The position numbers were made by a program, and so were the translations under genes. Shown here piece by piece: positions 10,040 through 19,088 of a stretch of 64,000 nt of DNA. Source of the DNA: JAHEKD01 sp965215945 (GTDB lineage Bacteria; Pseudomonadota; Gammaproteobacteria; Arenicellales; JAHEKD01); contig CBDCFC010000014.1 of assembly GCA_965215945.1 (NCBI GenBank), positions 124,001-188,000 of the forward strand, given 5' to 3'. The notes below the pieces were generated by a model. The model made no database searches. It was not told the DNA's origin and worked only from the letters and a program-made list of their open reading frames with translations. Each line of letters opens with the position of its first letter. Position 1 is the first letter of the stretch.

Positions 10040-11410
10040 TCATCCGACTGCCGGAATTTCATGGCCTCTTTTGGAAAATTTTCTTTCTTTAAAACCTTCA
10101 ACATTTACAGGCTTGGTTTTCAGAATGGGAACGCTTGAAGGTTTTTGTTTATTTGTTTTTTTCTTGCTTGCGTTGGTCGTTTTTTTATCGTTGGGTTTTT
10201 TGGTTTTCGATTTCGATTTTTCAGGACGAGCTTCAGGCTTGATAAAATCAGTCAGAGAATCATGTGGAACAGTGGCGGAAGGTAATTTATGTCCAATGTA
10301 TTCTTCAATGTCGGGCAAGCTGATTGCATACTGTTCGCAGGCAAAACTAATTGCTTCGCCGGCGGCGCCGGCTCTGGCAGTACGCCCGACCCGATGTACA
10401 TAGTCTTCGCTATCCTGCGGTAAATCATAATTAAAGACATGACCAACATCATCTATATGTAAACCACGTGCAGCCACATCGGTTGCGACCAGAATGTGTG
10501 TGCGGCCTTGTTTAAATGCGTCCAATAGTTTTTCCCGTTTGTGCTGCTGAATATCTCCGGATAATAAACCCGCCTTAAAATTATTGGCTTTGAGAGTTCG
10601 GTGAATCTTATCGCCAATATGCTTGGTGTTAACGAACACCAGTGAACGACCCCGCCCGATTTGATTTAAAAGATGAATTAAAAGGGGCAACTTTTCTTCC
10701 ATGGCCGGATAGTAAACAGTTTCCTTGATTTTTTCGGCCGTGACTTTATTACTTTCAATTTTCACTGTTTCAGGATTATTCATGTGCTCATAGGCAAGTT
10801 CATGAACTCGATATGTGAATGTCGCTGAGAACAGCATGCTCAGGCGTTGATCAGCAGGTGGCAGGCGTCTTAGTAGAAAGCGGATATCTTTAATAAAGCC
10901 CAGATCAAACATTCTATCCGCTTCATCCAGTACCATCACTTCGATAGAATCAAGAGTAAAAACTTTTTGCTTGTAGTAATCAATAATACGTCCTGGTGTG
11001 CCAATCAAAACATCTATACCCGATTCGATAATACTTCTTTGCTGTTGATAATCCTTGCCACCATAAGCCAGGCCAATTTTGAAATCCAGATGCTGATTGA
11101 GAGTAATGGCGTCCTGATAGATTTGATGAGCCAACTCACGGGTTGGTGCGATAACCAAAGCGCGAAGCTGATTTTCAGTCTTGATAGGTTGATTGATTAA
11201 ACGAGTTAGCAGGGCCAATAAAAAAGAAATTGTCTTGCCCGTACCGGTTTGCGCCTGACCGCTAACATCCTTACCAGACAGTGTTAGTGGTAGCGTTTTC
11301 TCCTGAATCGGTGTGCAAAATTCAAGATTACTCTCATTCAACGCTTGAACCAGTTTTTCTGGTAAACCGAGTTGATCAAACCGAGTCTCGGTTAAGTGTT
11401 TGTTTGACAT
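10040..11410 (-). CDS. rhlB: ATP-dependent DEAD-box RNA helicase RhlB
   Basis: A 456-residue DEAD-box helicase. In order it shows the Q motif (CTPIQEKTLPL), Walker A AQTGTGKT, VLDEADRMFD, FSAT and HRVGRTARAG. The N-terminus MSNKHLTETRFDQLGL matches RhlB. The C-terminal 80 residues are a lysine-rich tail of low complexity, probably RNA-binding. RhlB unwinds RNA for the RNase E degradosome. The gene is divergent from trxA and rho, the arrangement known in E. coli, which supports the assignment over other DEAD-box paralogues. Confidence 0.92.
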   Translation of the reverse strand: MSNKHLTETRFDQLGLPEKLVQALNESNLEFCTPIQEKTLPLTLSGKDVSGQAQTGTGKTISFLLALLTRLINQPIKTENQLRALVIAPTRELAHQIYQDAITLNQHLDFKIGLAYGGKDYQQQRSIIESGIDVLIGTPGRIIDYYKQKVFTLDSIEVMVLDEADRMFDLGFIKDIRFLLRRLPPADQRLSMLFSATFTYRVHELAYEHMNNPETVKIESNKVTAEKIKETVYYPAMEEKLPLLIHLLNQIGRGRSLVFVNTKHIGDKIHRTLKANNFKAGLLSGDIQQHKREKLLDAFKQGRTHILVATDVAARGLHIDDVGHVFNYDLPQDSEDYVHRVGRTARAGAAGEAISFACEQYAISLPDIEEYIGHKLPSATVPHDSLTDFIKPEARPEKSKSKTKKPNDKKTTNASKKKTNKQKPSSVPILKTKPVNVEGFKERKFSKRGHEIPAVG

Positions 11411-11533
11411 AAAGAAATTGTTTATTTAGTGAATTTTAATAAAATTAGACTTGAATTAGCGTCTAGATATGCTCATATTATATCAACCAAGCTAGGATCT
11501 AGCTTAATAATTGCTATTGAGGAAAAAATTCTA

Positions 11534-11860
11534 ATGTCTGAAAAGATTACACACGTTACCGATGCAACATTTGACGACCAGGTGCTGAACTCGAGTGAGC
11601 CGGTATTACTAGACTATTGGGCAGAATGGTGTGGTCCATGCAAAATGATAGCACCAATATTAAATGAAATTGCTGATGAATATGAAGGTCAGCTTACCGT
11701 TTCAAAACTAAATATTGATGAAAATCCTGAGACACCACCAAAATACGGCATTCGTGGTATTCCAACTTTAATGATGTTTAAAAACGGCAGTGTTGAAGCA
11801 ACCAAGGTTGGAGCCGTTTCAAAATCACAGTTAATCGCTTTTATTGACGAAAACCTATAA
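11534..11860 (+). CDS. trxA: Thioredoxin 1
   Basis: A 108-residue cytoplasmic dithiol oxidoreductase with the WCGPCKM active site, a buried Asp in LLDYWAEWCG and the cis-proline segment GIRGIPTL. The frame extends 105 bases further upstream, but ATG 11534 is preceded by a good ribosome binding site (GAGGAAAA) and gives the standard thioredoxin N-terminus MSEKITHVTDATFDDQV. It lies between divergent rhlB and downstream rho, as in enterobacteria. It reduces ribonucleotide reductase, methionine sulfoxide reductases and similar proteins. Confidence 0.97.
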   Translation: MSEKITHVTDATFDDQVLNSSEPVLLDYWAEWCGPCKMIAPILNEIADEYEGQLTVSKLNIDENPETPPKYGIRGIPTLMMFKNGSVEATKVGAVSKSQLIAFIDENL

Positions 11861-11912
11861 ATATCACCCCTCGAATTAATCATTACTAAACACTGGACGG
11901 GAGAGGATTGTC

Positions 11913-11978
11913 ATGGTATCTTCCCGTTTAGTACAAGATTCCTACGCTTTTTTGCTTCGCGGCTTTCCTTATATCTGA
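11913..11978 (+). CDS. Possible 21-residue leader peptide upstream of rho
   Basis: A short ORF (MVSSRLVQDSYAF... ending GFPYI) begins at ATG 11913 behind a strong Shine-Dalgarno (GGGAGAGG, about 5 bases away) and stops with TGA at 11976-11978, 80 bases before rho. E. coli rho also has a short leader ORF (rhoL) in its autoregulated leader, but the sequences are not alike. Only the start context and position support this; translation is untested. Confidence 0.35.
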   Translation: MVSSRLVQDSYAFLLRGFPYI

Positions 11979-12058
11979 TACAAGACCGGGATTTGCTGTG
12001 CTAGCGGCTAAGTCGAATAATATTAACAATTCCTTTTTCACAATCATCAGAAAATATT

Positions 12059-13321
12059 ATGTCTGTTAATTTAACTGAGCTTAAGCTCAAATCTGCAACT
12101 GAGTTGGCTGATATTGCCCAGTCACTAAAACTTGATAATGTTGGTCGCATGCGTAAGCAGGATCAAATTTTTGCCATATTAAAATCCCACGCAAAAAAAG
12201 GCGAAGATATCAAAGGCGAAGGCGTTGTTGAAATCTTACAGGATGGGTTTGGTTTTTTGCGTTCCGCGACCAGCTCTTATTTGGCCGGTCCTGATGATAT
12301 TTATGTCTCGCCCAGTCAAATCAGACGTTTTGGACTGCGTACCGGAGATACCGTTGCCGGTTTGATCCGACCGCCTAAAGATTCGGAGCGTTATTTCGCT
12401 TTATTAAAAGTTGAAACCATTAATAATTGCTCACCTGAGGAAAGTAAGCGGCGGATTCTTTATGAAAACCTGACGCCGTTACATCCGACTGAGCGTTTTA
12501 CGCTGGAGCGTCAAAATGGTTCAGCTGAAGGATTGACCGGGCGTGTGATTGATATCATTGCGCCGATCGGAAAAGGACAGCGTGGATTAATTGTTTCTTC
12601 ACCAAAATCCGGTAAAACCGTTATTTTACAACAAATCGCTCAGTCAATTGCAGCTAACCATCCGGATAGCCATTTGATTGTTTTATTGATCGATGAGCGA
12701 CCAGAGGAAGTCACAGAAATGCAGCGCATGGTTAAAGGTGAGGTCGTGTCTTCGACCTTTGACGAGCCTGCGTCGCGGCATGTGCAAGTGGCTGAAATGG
12801 TGCTGGAAAAAGCCAAACGAATGGTAGAACAAAAACAGGATGTAGTTATTCTTCTCGATTCGATTACCCGATTAGCGCGGGCCTACAACACCGTTGCTCC
12901 GGCATCGGGCAAAGTTTTGACCGGTGGTGTTGATGCGAATGCACTACAACGACCCAAGCGATTTTTCGGGGCGGCTCGAAATGTCGAAGAGGGCGGTAGT
13001 ATCACCATCCTGGCCACAGCCCTGGTCGAAACCGGCTCGAAAATGGATGAGGTCATCTATGAAGAGTTCAAGGGCACGGGTAATAGTGAAATTCATCTCG
13101 ATAGAAGCATTGCTGAAAAACGTGTTTACCCGGCTATTATCGTGGGCAGATCAAGCACCCGACGTGAAGAATTGTTAATTGAACCTGCGGAACTACAAAA
13201 AATCTGGTTGTTAAGAAAACTTTTGCACCCGATGGAAGACGTCCAGGCGATCGAGTTTTTGCTGGATAAGCTCAAGGCGACTAAAAATAATGCAGAGTTT
13301 TTCAAGTCCATGAATAGATAA
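12059..13321 (+). CDS. rho: Transcription termination factor Rho
   Basis: A 420-residue hexameric RNA helicase that terminates transcription. The N-terminal Rho domain (LTELKLKSATELADIAQSL) is followed by the RNA-binding cold-shock-like domain (GEGVVEILQDGFGFLRS) and the ATPase core with P-loop SSPKSGKT, Walker B VVILLDSITRLARAYN, the Q-loop (LTGGVDANALQRPKRFFGAAR) and the R-loop GTGNSEIHL. Length matches E. coli Rho (419). It is preceded by a 198-base leader after trxA that holds a small candidate ORF, consistent with autoregulation by attenuation. Confidence 0.98.
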   Translation: MSVNLTELKLKSATELADIAQSLKLDNVGRMRKQDQIFAILKSHAKKGEDIKGEGVVEILQDGFGFLRSATSSYLAGPDDIYVSPSQIRRFGLRTGDTVAGLIRPPKDSERYFALLKVETINNCSPEESKRRILYENLTPLHPTERFTLERQNGSAEGLTGRVIDIIAPIGKGQRGLIVSSPKSGKTVILQQIAQSIAANHPDSHLIVLLIDERPEEVTEMQRMVKGEVVSSTFDEPASRHVQVAEMVLEKAKRMVEQKQDVVILLDSITRLARAYNTVAPASGKVLTGGVDANALQRPKRFFGAARNVEEGGSITILATALVETGSKMDEVIYEEFKGTGNSEIHLDRSIAEKRVYPAIIVGRSSTRREELLIEPAELQKIWLLRKLLHPMEDVQAIEFLLDKLKATKNNAEFFKSMNR

Positions 13322-13344
13322 GATTTAACTGATCTCTAAAGGGC

Positions 13345-13373
13345 TTGTAACCAACAGTGATATAACTTATCAT
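13345..13373 (+). promoter_or_regulatory. Probable sigma-70 promoter of rpmE
   Basis: TTGTAA at 13345-13350 and TATCAT at 13368-13373 are separated by 17 bases, placing a start near 13380 and a short leader before the rpmE ribosome binding site (GAGGAAA). The site lies in the 97-base rho-rpmE gap. Confidence 0.45.
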
Positions 13374-13418
13374 TCCCCGCCCTGATTTGTGAGCAGGTAA
13401 GCAAACGAGGAAATACCC

Positions 13419-13628
13419 ATGAAAGCTGAAATTCATCCAAACTACGACACCATCAAAGTCACTTGTGCTTGTGGCAATAGCTTTGAAACTCGTTCAACAT
13501 TGGGTCGAGATTTGACCGTTGAGATTTGTTCCGTTTGCCATCCATTTTATACCGGCAAGCAAAAGATCGTTGATACAGCCGGTCGTGTTGGTCGTTTCCG
13601 TGATAAGTACAATCGTAAAAAATCTTAA
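13419..13628 (+). CDS. rpmE: 50S ribosomal protein L31, zinc-binding form
   Basis: A 69-residue ribosomal protein. MKAEIHPNYDTIKVTCACGNSF with Cys16 and Cys18, then EICSVCHPFYTGKQK with Cys37 and Cys40, form the zinc site of the C+ type of L31 that is normally made under zinc-replete conditions. The basic tail GRFRDKYNRKKS is typical. A clear ribosome binding site precedes the ATG. The rho-rpmE neighbourhood is common in gammaproteobacteria. Confidence 0.97.
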   Translation: MKAEIHPNYDTIKVTCACGNSFETRSTLGRDLTVEICSVCHPFYTGKQKIVDTAGRVGRFRDKYNRKKS

Positions 13629-13665
13629 TCTGCTTCTCCCTTAGGAATCCATCTCCTACAATTTG

Positions 13666-14589
13666 ATGAACACTGAAAATTTTTCAGTGGAGCAGTTTGC
13701 TGCCTGGGTCAAACAGCAACTTGAAAAAATTGATCTTTATTATGGTCACGGCTCTCAAGATGCTGAAGATGAGGCTTTTTGGCTGGCATCATATATCGCT
13801 AATTTTGACTATCAGGATTTTGCCAGTGAAGATCCTAACAGGGGTTGGAAAAAGCAACTAACTGAATCGCAAGTCCAAAAAGGCCGTGAATTACTTAAAG
13901 AACGGATTAACACTCGAAAACCACTGGCTTATATAATTAACGAAATCTGGTTCGCCGGTTATCGGTTTTACATCGATGAAAGAGCCTTGGTACCAAGATC
14001 ACATTTAGGTGAGTGGGTTGTTGATTGTTTTGAACCCTGGATTAACTCAAGCGAAGTTAACTCGATTCTGGATTTATGTTGCGGTGGCGGCAGCATCGGT
14101 ATTTCTGCTGCGCTGTACTTTGATGAAGTAATGGTTGATCTGGCGGATTTATCTGAGTCAGCACTGGAAGTTTGCCAGCGCAATATCGATCAATATAAGC
14201 TTGATAAACAGATTAAAGCTATTCATAGTGATTTATTTGAAAATATTAAAGGTCGCTATGATTTGATCTTGTGCAACCCGCCTTATGTGTCCGAAACTAA
14301 TATGACAAAACTGCCACAGGAGTATCGCTTTGAACCTGAGATGGCTCTGGTTTCAGGTCCAGAGGGTTTGGATAGTATTTCGATTATTCTTAGTGAAGCT
14401 GGACGATATTTGACGGATTCCGGTCATTTAATTCTCGAGGCTGGGACAGCAGCACCGACATTGGAGCGGGCGTTAACTCAGGTGCCGTTGAATTGGATGA
14501 TGTCAGCTAGTGGCGAATCAGTGGTGTTAATAATTTCCAGATCCGAATTATTACAATTTCATGATGAGATCAACGCATTGCTGAGTTGA
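13666..14589 (+). CDS. prmB: Ribosomal protein L3 N5-glutamine methyltransferase
   Basis: A 307-residue SAM-dependent methyltransferase that methylates a glutamine of ribosomal protein L3. The N-terminal helical substrate domain contains AYIINEIWFAGYRFYIDERALVPRS. The Rossmann SAM motif LDLCCGGGSIGISAAL and the catalytic NPPYV motif (ILCNPPYVSE) follow. The EIWFAG/VPRSHL pattern distinguishes PrmB from PrmC and HemK. A TTG directly before ATG 13666 is an alternative start. The stop abuts the rubredoxin stop on the other strand. Confidence 0.93.
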   Translation: MNTENFSVEQFAAWVKQQLEKIDLYYGHGSQDAEDEAFWLASYIANFDYQDFASEDPNRGWKKQLTESQVQKGRELLKERINTRKPLAYIINEIWFAGYRFYIDERALVPRSHLGEWVVDCFEPWINSSEVNSILDLCCGGGSIGISAALYFDEVMVDLADLSESALEVCQRNIDQYKLDKQIKAIHSDLFENIKGRYDLILCNPPYVSETNMTKLPQEYRFEPEMALVSGPEGLDSISIILSEAGRYLTDSGHLILEAGTAAPTLERALTQVPLNWMMSASGESVVLIISRSELLQFHDEINALLS

Positions 14590-14760
14590 TTACATTTCAA
14601 TCATTTCAAAATCTTCTTTGCCTGCATCGCAGTCCGGGCAGATCCAGGTGTCCGGTACATCTTCCCATTTAGTTCCCGGCGGAATATCATCTTCTGGCCA
14701 GCCTTTGGATTCATCATAAATAAATCCGCAGATTACGCACATGTAAATTTTGTAGTCCAT
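14590..14760 (-). CDS. Rubredoxin
   Basis: A 56-residue protein read from ATG at 14760 to TAA at 14592-14590. It has the two canonical iron-binding knuckles: MCVICGFIYDE (Cys8, Cys11) and WICPDCDAGKEDFE (Cys41, Cys44), with the conserved GWPEDDIPPGTKWEDVPDTW between them. A single Fe(SCys)4 centre carries one electron, often to alkane hydroxylases or peroxide-reducing proteins. No partner reductase is in the window. It converges on prmB with no spacer. The start lies only 5 bases from an inverted-repeat element that must hold its 5' leader, and no clear Shine-Dalgarno is visible. Confidence 0.95.
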   Translation of the reverse strand: MDYKIYMCVICGFIYDESKGWPEDDIPPGTKWEDVPDTWICPDCDAGKEDFEMIEM

Positions 14761-14765
14761 TTGCT

Positions 14766-15010
14766 TAGTCCGAATATTTCATGAATCTTTGAGAATCAGG
14801 GTCAATCTGACTAAACAGTTCGGGCGATCGTTGGCGCAGCCCTATTGGAATAGAGTGCGGGAAGGATCGTTCGAAATGTGACGGCAGATTGGGTCTGAAC
14901 TCAAACAGGACAATTTGTTCATGTGCAATAGGTCGCAAAAGTTTACTATCTGATTGTATCATTGTTCATAATCTCATTTTACTAGTCCGATTCATGAAAT
15001 ATTCGGACTA
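14766..15010. mobile_element. MITE-like element with 22-bp perfect terminal inverted repeats
   Basis: Positions 14766-14787 and 14989-15010 are exact 22-base inverted repeats (core CCGAATATTTCATGAAT) bounding 245 bases. GCT flanks both ends and could be a 3-base target duplication. The right end also folds on itself (CTAGTCCGA pairing with TCGGACTAG). A 65-codon minus-strand ORF inside has no recognisable domain and may be a transposase remnant or chance. The TIR core matches that of the element at 31470-31614. Confidence 0.6.
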
Positions 15011-15057
15011 GCTATATTTCTTTAGGTGGTCGATTCTACCCTGTAATTTGATAATTT

Positions 15058-15627
15058 TTAAGTACTCGGAGATTCTAATTTATTATGGATAAAACTCAGA
15101 TTACCAGGGTAACAGTAGTTGTTATTTTTGGCGGAAGTATAGGTGGCCACTAATGTGAAAATGAGCTGATAAATAACAATAACCGGTAAGATTACAAAAC
15201 CAATAAATAATGCGCAAAGCATAAAGGCAGATAAGAAATATACACCACAAGTTAGTTGAAAATTTACTGCTTCCAGACCGGCTTGATAAATAAATTTGGA
15301 TTTGTGTTGATGCTTGCGCCAAAGCCAGAAAGGCAACAGAATGTTTGCCAATGGAATTAAATAGCCGATTAAAGCACTAATGTGAATCAGACTTGCAACG
15401 CTAGCGTCTTTTTGCGAGTGGTCCGTTGCCGGTAAATTCGGTTGGCCCTCTAATCGAGATACAATAATCACCCCACTAACTACAGACAACAGCGCCAGCA
15501 CGGCCAGCAAAGAAGTAAGAAGAAACGATTTCTGTTGGTATCTGAAACCGATAATTACAGCCGCAGTTGCCCAGGCACAAGACGTTACGATTAAACCATA
15601 ACCGATTATGGGGTTATTCGTTTTCAT
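15058..15627 (-). CDS. DUF4870-like inner-membrane protein
   Basis: A 189-residue protein with about five predicted membrane segments. The second half has the DUF4870 (Tic20-like) pattern SLIHISALIGYLIPLANILLPFWLW, then KFIYQAGLEAVNFQLT and two further hydrophobic helices. The function of this family is not established. ATG 15627 is chosen over a TTG two codons upstream. The start overlaps the 3' end of nudC by 14 bases, so it is probably translated from the nudC transcript. Confidence 0.8.
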   Translation of the reverse strand: MKTNNPIIGYGLIVTSCAWATAAVIIGFRYQQKSFLLTSLLAVLALLSVVSGVIIVSRLEGQPNLPATDHSQKDASVASLIHISALIGYLIPLANILLPFWLWRKHQHKSKFIYQAGLEAVNFQLTCGVYFLSAFMLCALFIGFVILPVIVIYQLIFTLVATYTSAKNNNYCYPGNLSFIHNKLESPST

Positions 15628-16582
15628 GGACAATATGTTCAGGCTTGATATTTTGCCATTCTTTAATCGAGCGACCGGTTTTTTCCATAAACCAGTCTTC
15701 GATTAATCGATGTGAAATAGAAATCGGGGGTGAAAGAATAACGTTTCGGGAGTCCATCTCATGGGTAAGTTCATCGGCATCCAACCAGATAGCCGTTTCC
15801 AAATCATCATTTTCAATATCAAGCGCCATTTGCTGTGTTTGTGCGTAATAACCAATCATCAGTGAGTTTGGAAAAGGCCAGGGTTGTGAAGAATGATAAT
15901 AAACCGTGTCTACTTCAATGCCGGCCTCTTCTTTAACTTCTCTGTAGACGGCATGTTCAAGTGTTTCGCCTGCTTCAACGAAACCTGCTAAGACAGAGTA
16001 ACGATTCTCAGGCCAGGTTTTTTGCCGCGCCAGTAAAATTTTATCGCCACAAGTCACGCACATGATGACGGCAGGGTTTATTCTTGGGAATTCGATGTGT
16101 CTACATTTAGTGGAACTACATTGAAGGACGTGGCCGCCTTGAATCGATTCGAACAAACTACCACAGAGGCGGCAATGTCTGGTGGTTAAATTCCAGCGAT
16201 TCATTAACAAGGCATAAGCCAGGATGGATGCTGTTGTCATATCTATTCTATCAGCCAGATCTCGTAAAGATTCAGATGCCAGCTTAGACAAATTTAGATC
16301 AGCAATATTAATCGAAAAATGTATTTTTTCTTCGCCAACACCAAGATACAAGGTTTTACGATCGATCAATCCGTATTTATCCAACTCAGTGTAATTTAGG
16401 ATGACGGGCTGGTTGTTTTTCACCACAACTGAATCATCACTTAATAAATAAAATTGGCTGGTTGGCTTTTCTTTTTCAGCTTTCAACCAGTTGTTATCAG
16501 TACGCTTATGAGCGGTGCGATCAAGCGGTTGCAAACTGAAATAATTCAGCATTGATCGGGCGAGATGATCCATCGAGTTCAT
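15614..16582 (-). CDS. nudC: NAD+ diphosphatase / NADH pyrophosphatase NudC
   Basis: A 322-residue Nudix hydrolase that cleaves NAD(H) and removes NAD caps from RNA. A zinc ribbon (HCRLCGSLFE, then CSSTKC) precedes the Nudix box GFVEAGETLEHAVYREVKEEAG and the NudC-specific SQPWPFPNSLM motif. The N-terminal 120 residues form the usual NudC extension, here somewhat long. It is 24 bases downstream of ntrC on the same strand and may be cotranscribed. Confidence 0.95.
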   Translation of the reverse strand: MNSMDHLARSMLNYFSLQPLDRTAHKRTDNNWLKAEKEKPTSQFYLLSDDSVVVKNNQPVILNYTELDKYGLIDRKTLYLGVGEEKIHFSINIADLNLSKLASESLRDLADRIDMTTASILAYALLMNRWNLTTRHCRLCGSLFESIQGGHVLQCSSTKCRHIEFPRINPAVIMCVTCGDKILLARQKTWPENRYSVLAGFVEAGETLEHAVYREVKEEAGIEVDTVYYHSSQPWPFPNSLMIGYYAQTQQMALDIENDDLETAIWLDADELTHEMDSRNVILSPPISISHRLIEDWFMEKTGRSIKEWQNIKPEHIVHENE

Positions 16583-16606
16583 TATTGATTGATTACTAAG
16601 AATGAA

Positions 16607-18016
16607 TCAGGATTTTAAATCAAGTTCCTTGATTTTTCGCGTAATCGTATTGCGACTACAACCTAGTATTTTCGCCGCATTAATTTTGTGTCCTTTAGTA
16701 TGATCAAGCACTTTGCCATAAAGCACCTTTTCGACTGCTTTTATATATTGTTCGGACAGGTTACTTTTCTGTGCGATCAAGCTTTGTGCGATGTCTGTTT
16801 TGAGCTGTGCTTGCCAGTCGTCAGTGCTGCTATCAGTAGCACTAGACAACGGCTTTGCCCCAATACCATCGGGCAAATCATTGACCTGTATAGTTTTTGC
16901 CGGTGACATCACCATCAACCAGCGGCAGGTGTTTTCCAGTTGCCTGACATTTCCAGGCCAATCGAATGCTGTTAAAACGTTTGTCGCTTCAGGTGACAAT
17001 ATTTTGGGTTCAATATCCAGCGACTGGGCATTGCGGTTTATAAAGTAGTTAGCTAGTATAGGGATGTCTTCACGACGTTCCCGTAAGCTGGGCAATTCGA
17101 TTTGAATTACATTCAAGCGATGGTACAAGTCCTCCCGGAACTTCCCCCGTTTTACCAGTTCACTTAAATTTTGATTGGTGGCTGCGATAACCCGCACATC
17201 CGACTGAATGATTTCATGCCCGCCAACTCGATAAAAACGTCCATCCTGTAAAACCCGTAATAAGCGAGTTTGTAGTTCAATCGGCATATCACCGATTTCA
17301 TCTAAAAATAAAGTACCGTTGTGGGCCTGTTCAAAACGGCCTAAACGCCTTGAGGTTGCACCGGTAAAAGCCCCTTTTTCGTGTCCAAACAATTCGGACT
17401 CTAGTAACTCAATTGGAATGGCGGCGGTGTTTATGGTAATAAAAGGCCTTTTACTTCTAGGGCTGTTTTCAAATAAGGCATTTGCCACCAATTCTTTGCC
17501 AGTACCTGACTCGCCATATAACAATACATTAATATCTGATTGTGATAATCGGCCAATCGCGGTAAAGATTTTTTGTATCGCGGGGGAGTCACCGATGATT
17601 TCATGTTCTGAATCTAAGGCTACTTGGTCTGTTGCTGGTGTATGCTGCTCGTTATGGATTAATGCTTTTTCTACAACGCTGACGGCGTCATCAATATCAA
17701 AAGGCTTGGTCAAATAGTCAAAGGCGCCTTTTTTGAATGCCTCGACTGTAGTCTGTAAATCAGAAAAAGCGGTCATAACGATTACTGGAATTTCTATATG
17801 CCGCTGCTTGAATTCCTCTAAAAACACCAATCCACTTTTACCTGGCATGCGAATATCGGTGATTACGACAGTAGGTTTTTCATTTTCAAGTTTTTCGAGG
17901 GCACTTTCTGCTGTTTCGAATAGTTTTATTTGTGTTTCCAGTCTCTCCAGTGCCTTGTTCAGTATCCAGCGAATCGAAGCATCATCTTCGATCACCCAGA
18001 TTTTTTGCTGGCCCAT
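16607..18016 (-). CDS. glnG: Nitrogen regulation response regulator NtrC
   Basis: A 469-residue sigma-54 activator. The receiver domain carries phospho-acceptor Asp54 in VVITDIRMPG. The AAA+ domain has Walker A GESGTGKELVA, the sigma-54-contact GAFTGA loop and Walker B GTLFLDEIGDMP. The C-terminal Fis-type helix-turn-helix is AAKILGCSRNTITRKIKEL. The start is placed at ATG 18016, because 22 extra upstream codons overlap ntrB and are not part of the family. It is activated by NtrB phosphorylation under nitrogen limitation and acts at glnA and other promoters. It is the third gene of glnA-ntrB-ntrC. Confidence 0.97.
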   Translation of the reverse strand: MGQQKIWVIEDDASIRWILNKALERLETQIKLFETAESALEKLENEKPTVVITDIRMPGKSGLVFLEEFKQRHIEIPVIVMTAFSDLQTTVEAFKKGAFDYLTKPFDIDDAVSVVEKALIHNEQHTPATDQVALDSEHEIIGDSPAIQKIFTAIGRLSQSDINVLLYGESGTGKELVANALFENSPRSKRPFITINTAAIPIELLESELFGHEKGAFTGATSRRLGRFEQAHNGTLFLDEIGDMPIELQTRLLRVLQDGRFYRVGGHEIIQSDVRVIAATNQNLSELVKRGKFREDLYHRLNVIQIELPSLRERREDIPILANYFINRNAQSLDIEPKILSPEATNVLTAFDWPGNVRQLENTCRWLMVMSPAKTIQVNDLPDGIGAKPLSSATDSSTDDWQAQLKTDIAQSLIAQKSNLSEQYIKAVEKVLYGKVLDHTKGHKINAAKILGCSRNTITRKIKELDLKS

Positions 18017-18017
18017 A

Positions 18018-19088
18018 CTAATTCTCCACGACAGGCAAAAACACACTAAAAATAGTTTTGCCCGGTTCGCTGTTAAATTCAATCTTGCCCTGGTGCATGG
18101 AAATAATCTCTTTGGTGATTGATAAACCGATTCCCGTTCCTTTTGATTTCGACGAAATCAACGGTTCGAAAATATTACCCTTGATTTTTTCATCTATACC
18201 TGTGCCATTGTCTTGTACATCAATGCGAATTGCCTGACGATGTTGTTGGTCTTTAATAACCACGCTATATGCCATCCTTGAGCGTAGAATAATTTCACCG
18301 TTTTGATCGATTGCCTGGGCCGCATTTAAGGCAAGATTTAAAAGAGCCTGGGTTAACGATGATTCAGAGCCAGTGATTTCAGGTAGAGAAGGGTCATAAT
18401 CACGTTTGATTGTAAGATTATTTTGTTTATCTGCCTGCAAAAGCCTAAAAATATGCTCGAGAATTCGATGAATATTTATCGGTAACATGCGCTTATCTTT
18501 GATATGCCCGGACATTCGATCAACTAATTGATTTAACCGATTTGTTTCGTTAAGAATAATATTCAGGTAATCTTTATCCTCGCGTTGATTCAAATTGGCT
18601 GCTAGTAATTGAGCAGCACCGCGTATACCACCAAGCGGATTTTTTATTTCATGAGCCATACCTTGTAATAAGTTTTGATTAGTGTTGGTATTTTGGCTGT
18701 CAGTCTGAGTATCGATGATACTGAATCGATTTTCTGCAATGATTTCAAGGCTGGCATATACTCCGTTAGCTGAGTCAGTTTGTATCTGTGCTATTGGATT
18801 TACAGTACAAGTGGCAATTTTTCGATTTCCATCAGCGGTTTTAATAGCGATCTCTTTGATGATGATGGAACTGTGGTTTTGCCCAATTCGCTCAAAACAA
18901 TTCTCAAGTAGCTGTTTATTCTCAAAAATATCCATAACAGGAATGTTTTTGATTCTGCTATTACTGGTTTGTAAAAATTCTTCCGCTGCCGTATTGGCGA
19001 ATATCACATTTTTCTCAGCGTTGATTAATAGAACTGCTGTTTTTAGGCTATCAAGAAGAGCGCTTTGAGATGTAAACGACGAATACAT
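18018..19088 (-). CDS. glnL: Nitrogen regulation sensor histidine kinase NtrB
   Basis: A 356-residue cytoplasmic kinase/phosphatase that sets NtrC phosphorylation in response to PII. The N-terminal PAS domain (ALLDSLKTAVLLINAEKNVIFAN) is followed by the H-box GMAHEIKNPLGGIRGAAQLL, the N-box LNLALNAAQAI and G-boxes DNGTGID and GTGIGLSI. ATG 19088 is preferred to a TTG 18 bases upstream. No Shine-Dalgarno is visible; instead the start codon directly follows an NtrC-type palindrome containing TATAAT. One base separates it from ntrC. Confidence 0.96.
   Translation of the reverse strand: MYSSFTSQSALLDSLKTAVLLINAEKNVIFANTAAEEFLQTSNSRIKNIPVMDIFENKQLLENCFERIGQNHSSIIIKEIAIKTADGNRKIATCTVNPIAQIQTDSANGVYASLEIIAENRFSIIDTQTDSQNTNTNQNLLQGMAHEIKNPLGGIRGAAQLLAANLNQREDKDYLNIILNETNRLNQLVDRMSGHIKDKRMLPINIHRILEHIFRLLQADKQNNLTIKRDYDPSLPEITGSESSLTQALLNLALNAAQAIDQNGEIILRSRMAYSVVIKDQQHRQAIRIDVQDNGTGIDEKIKGNIFEPLISSKSKGTGIGLSITKEIISMHQGKIEFNSEPGKTIFSVFLPVVEN

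Noticed and set aside
14765..14962. 65-codon minus-strand ORF
   Set aside because: It lies wholly inside the inverted-repeat element, ends in the TIR and shows no domain; kept only as a possible remnant.
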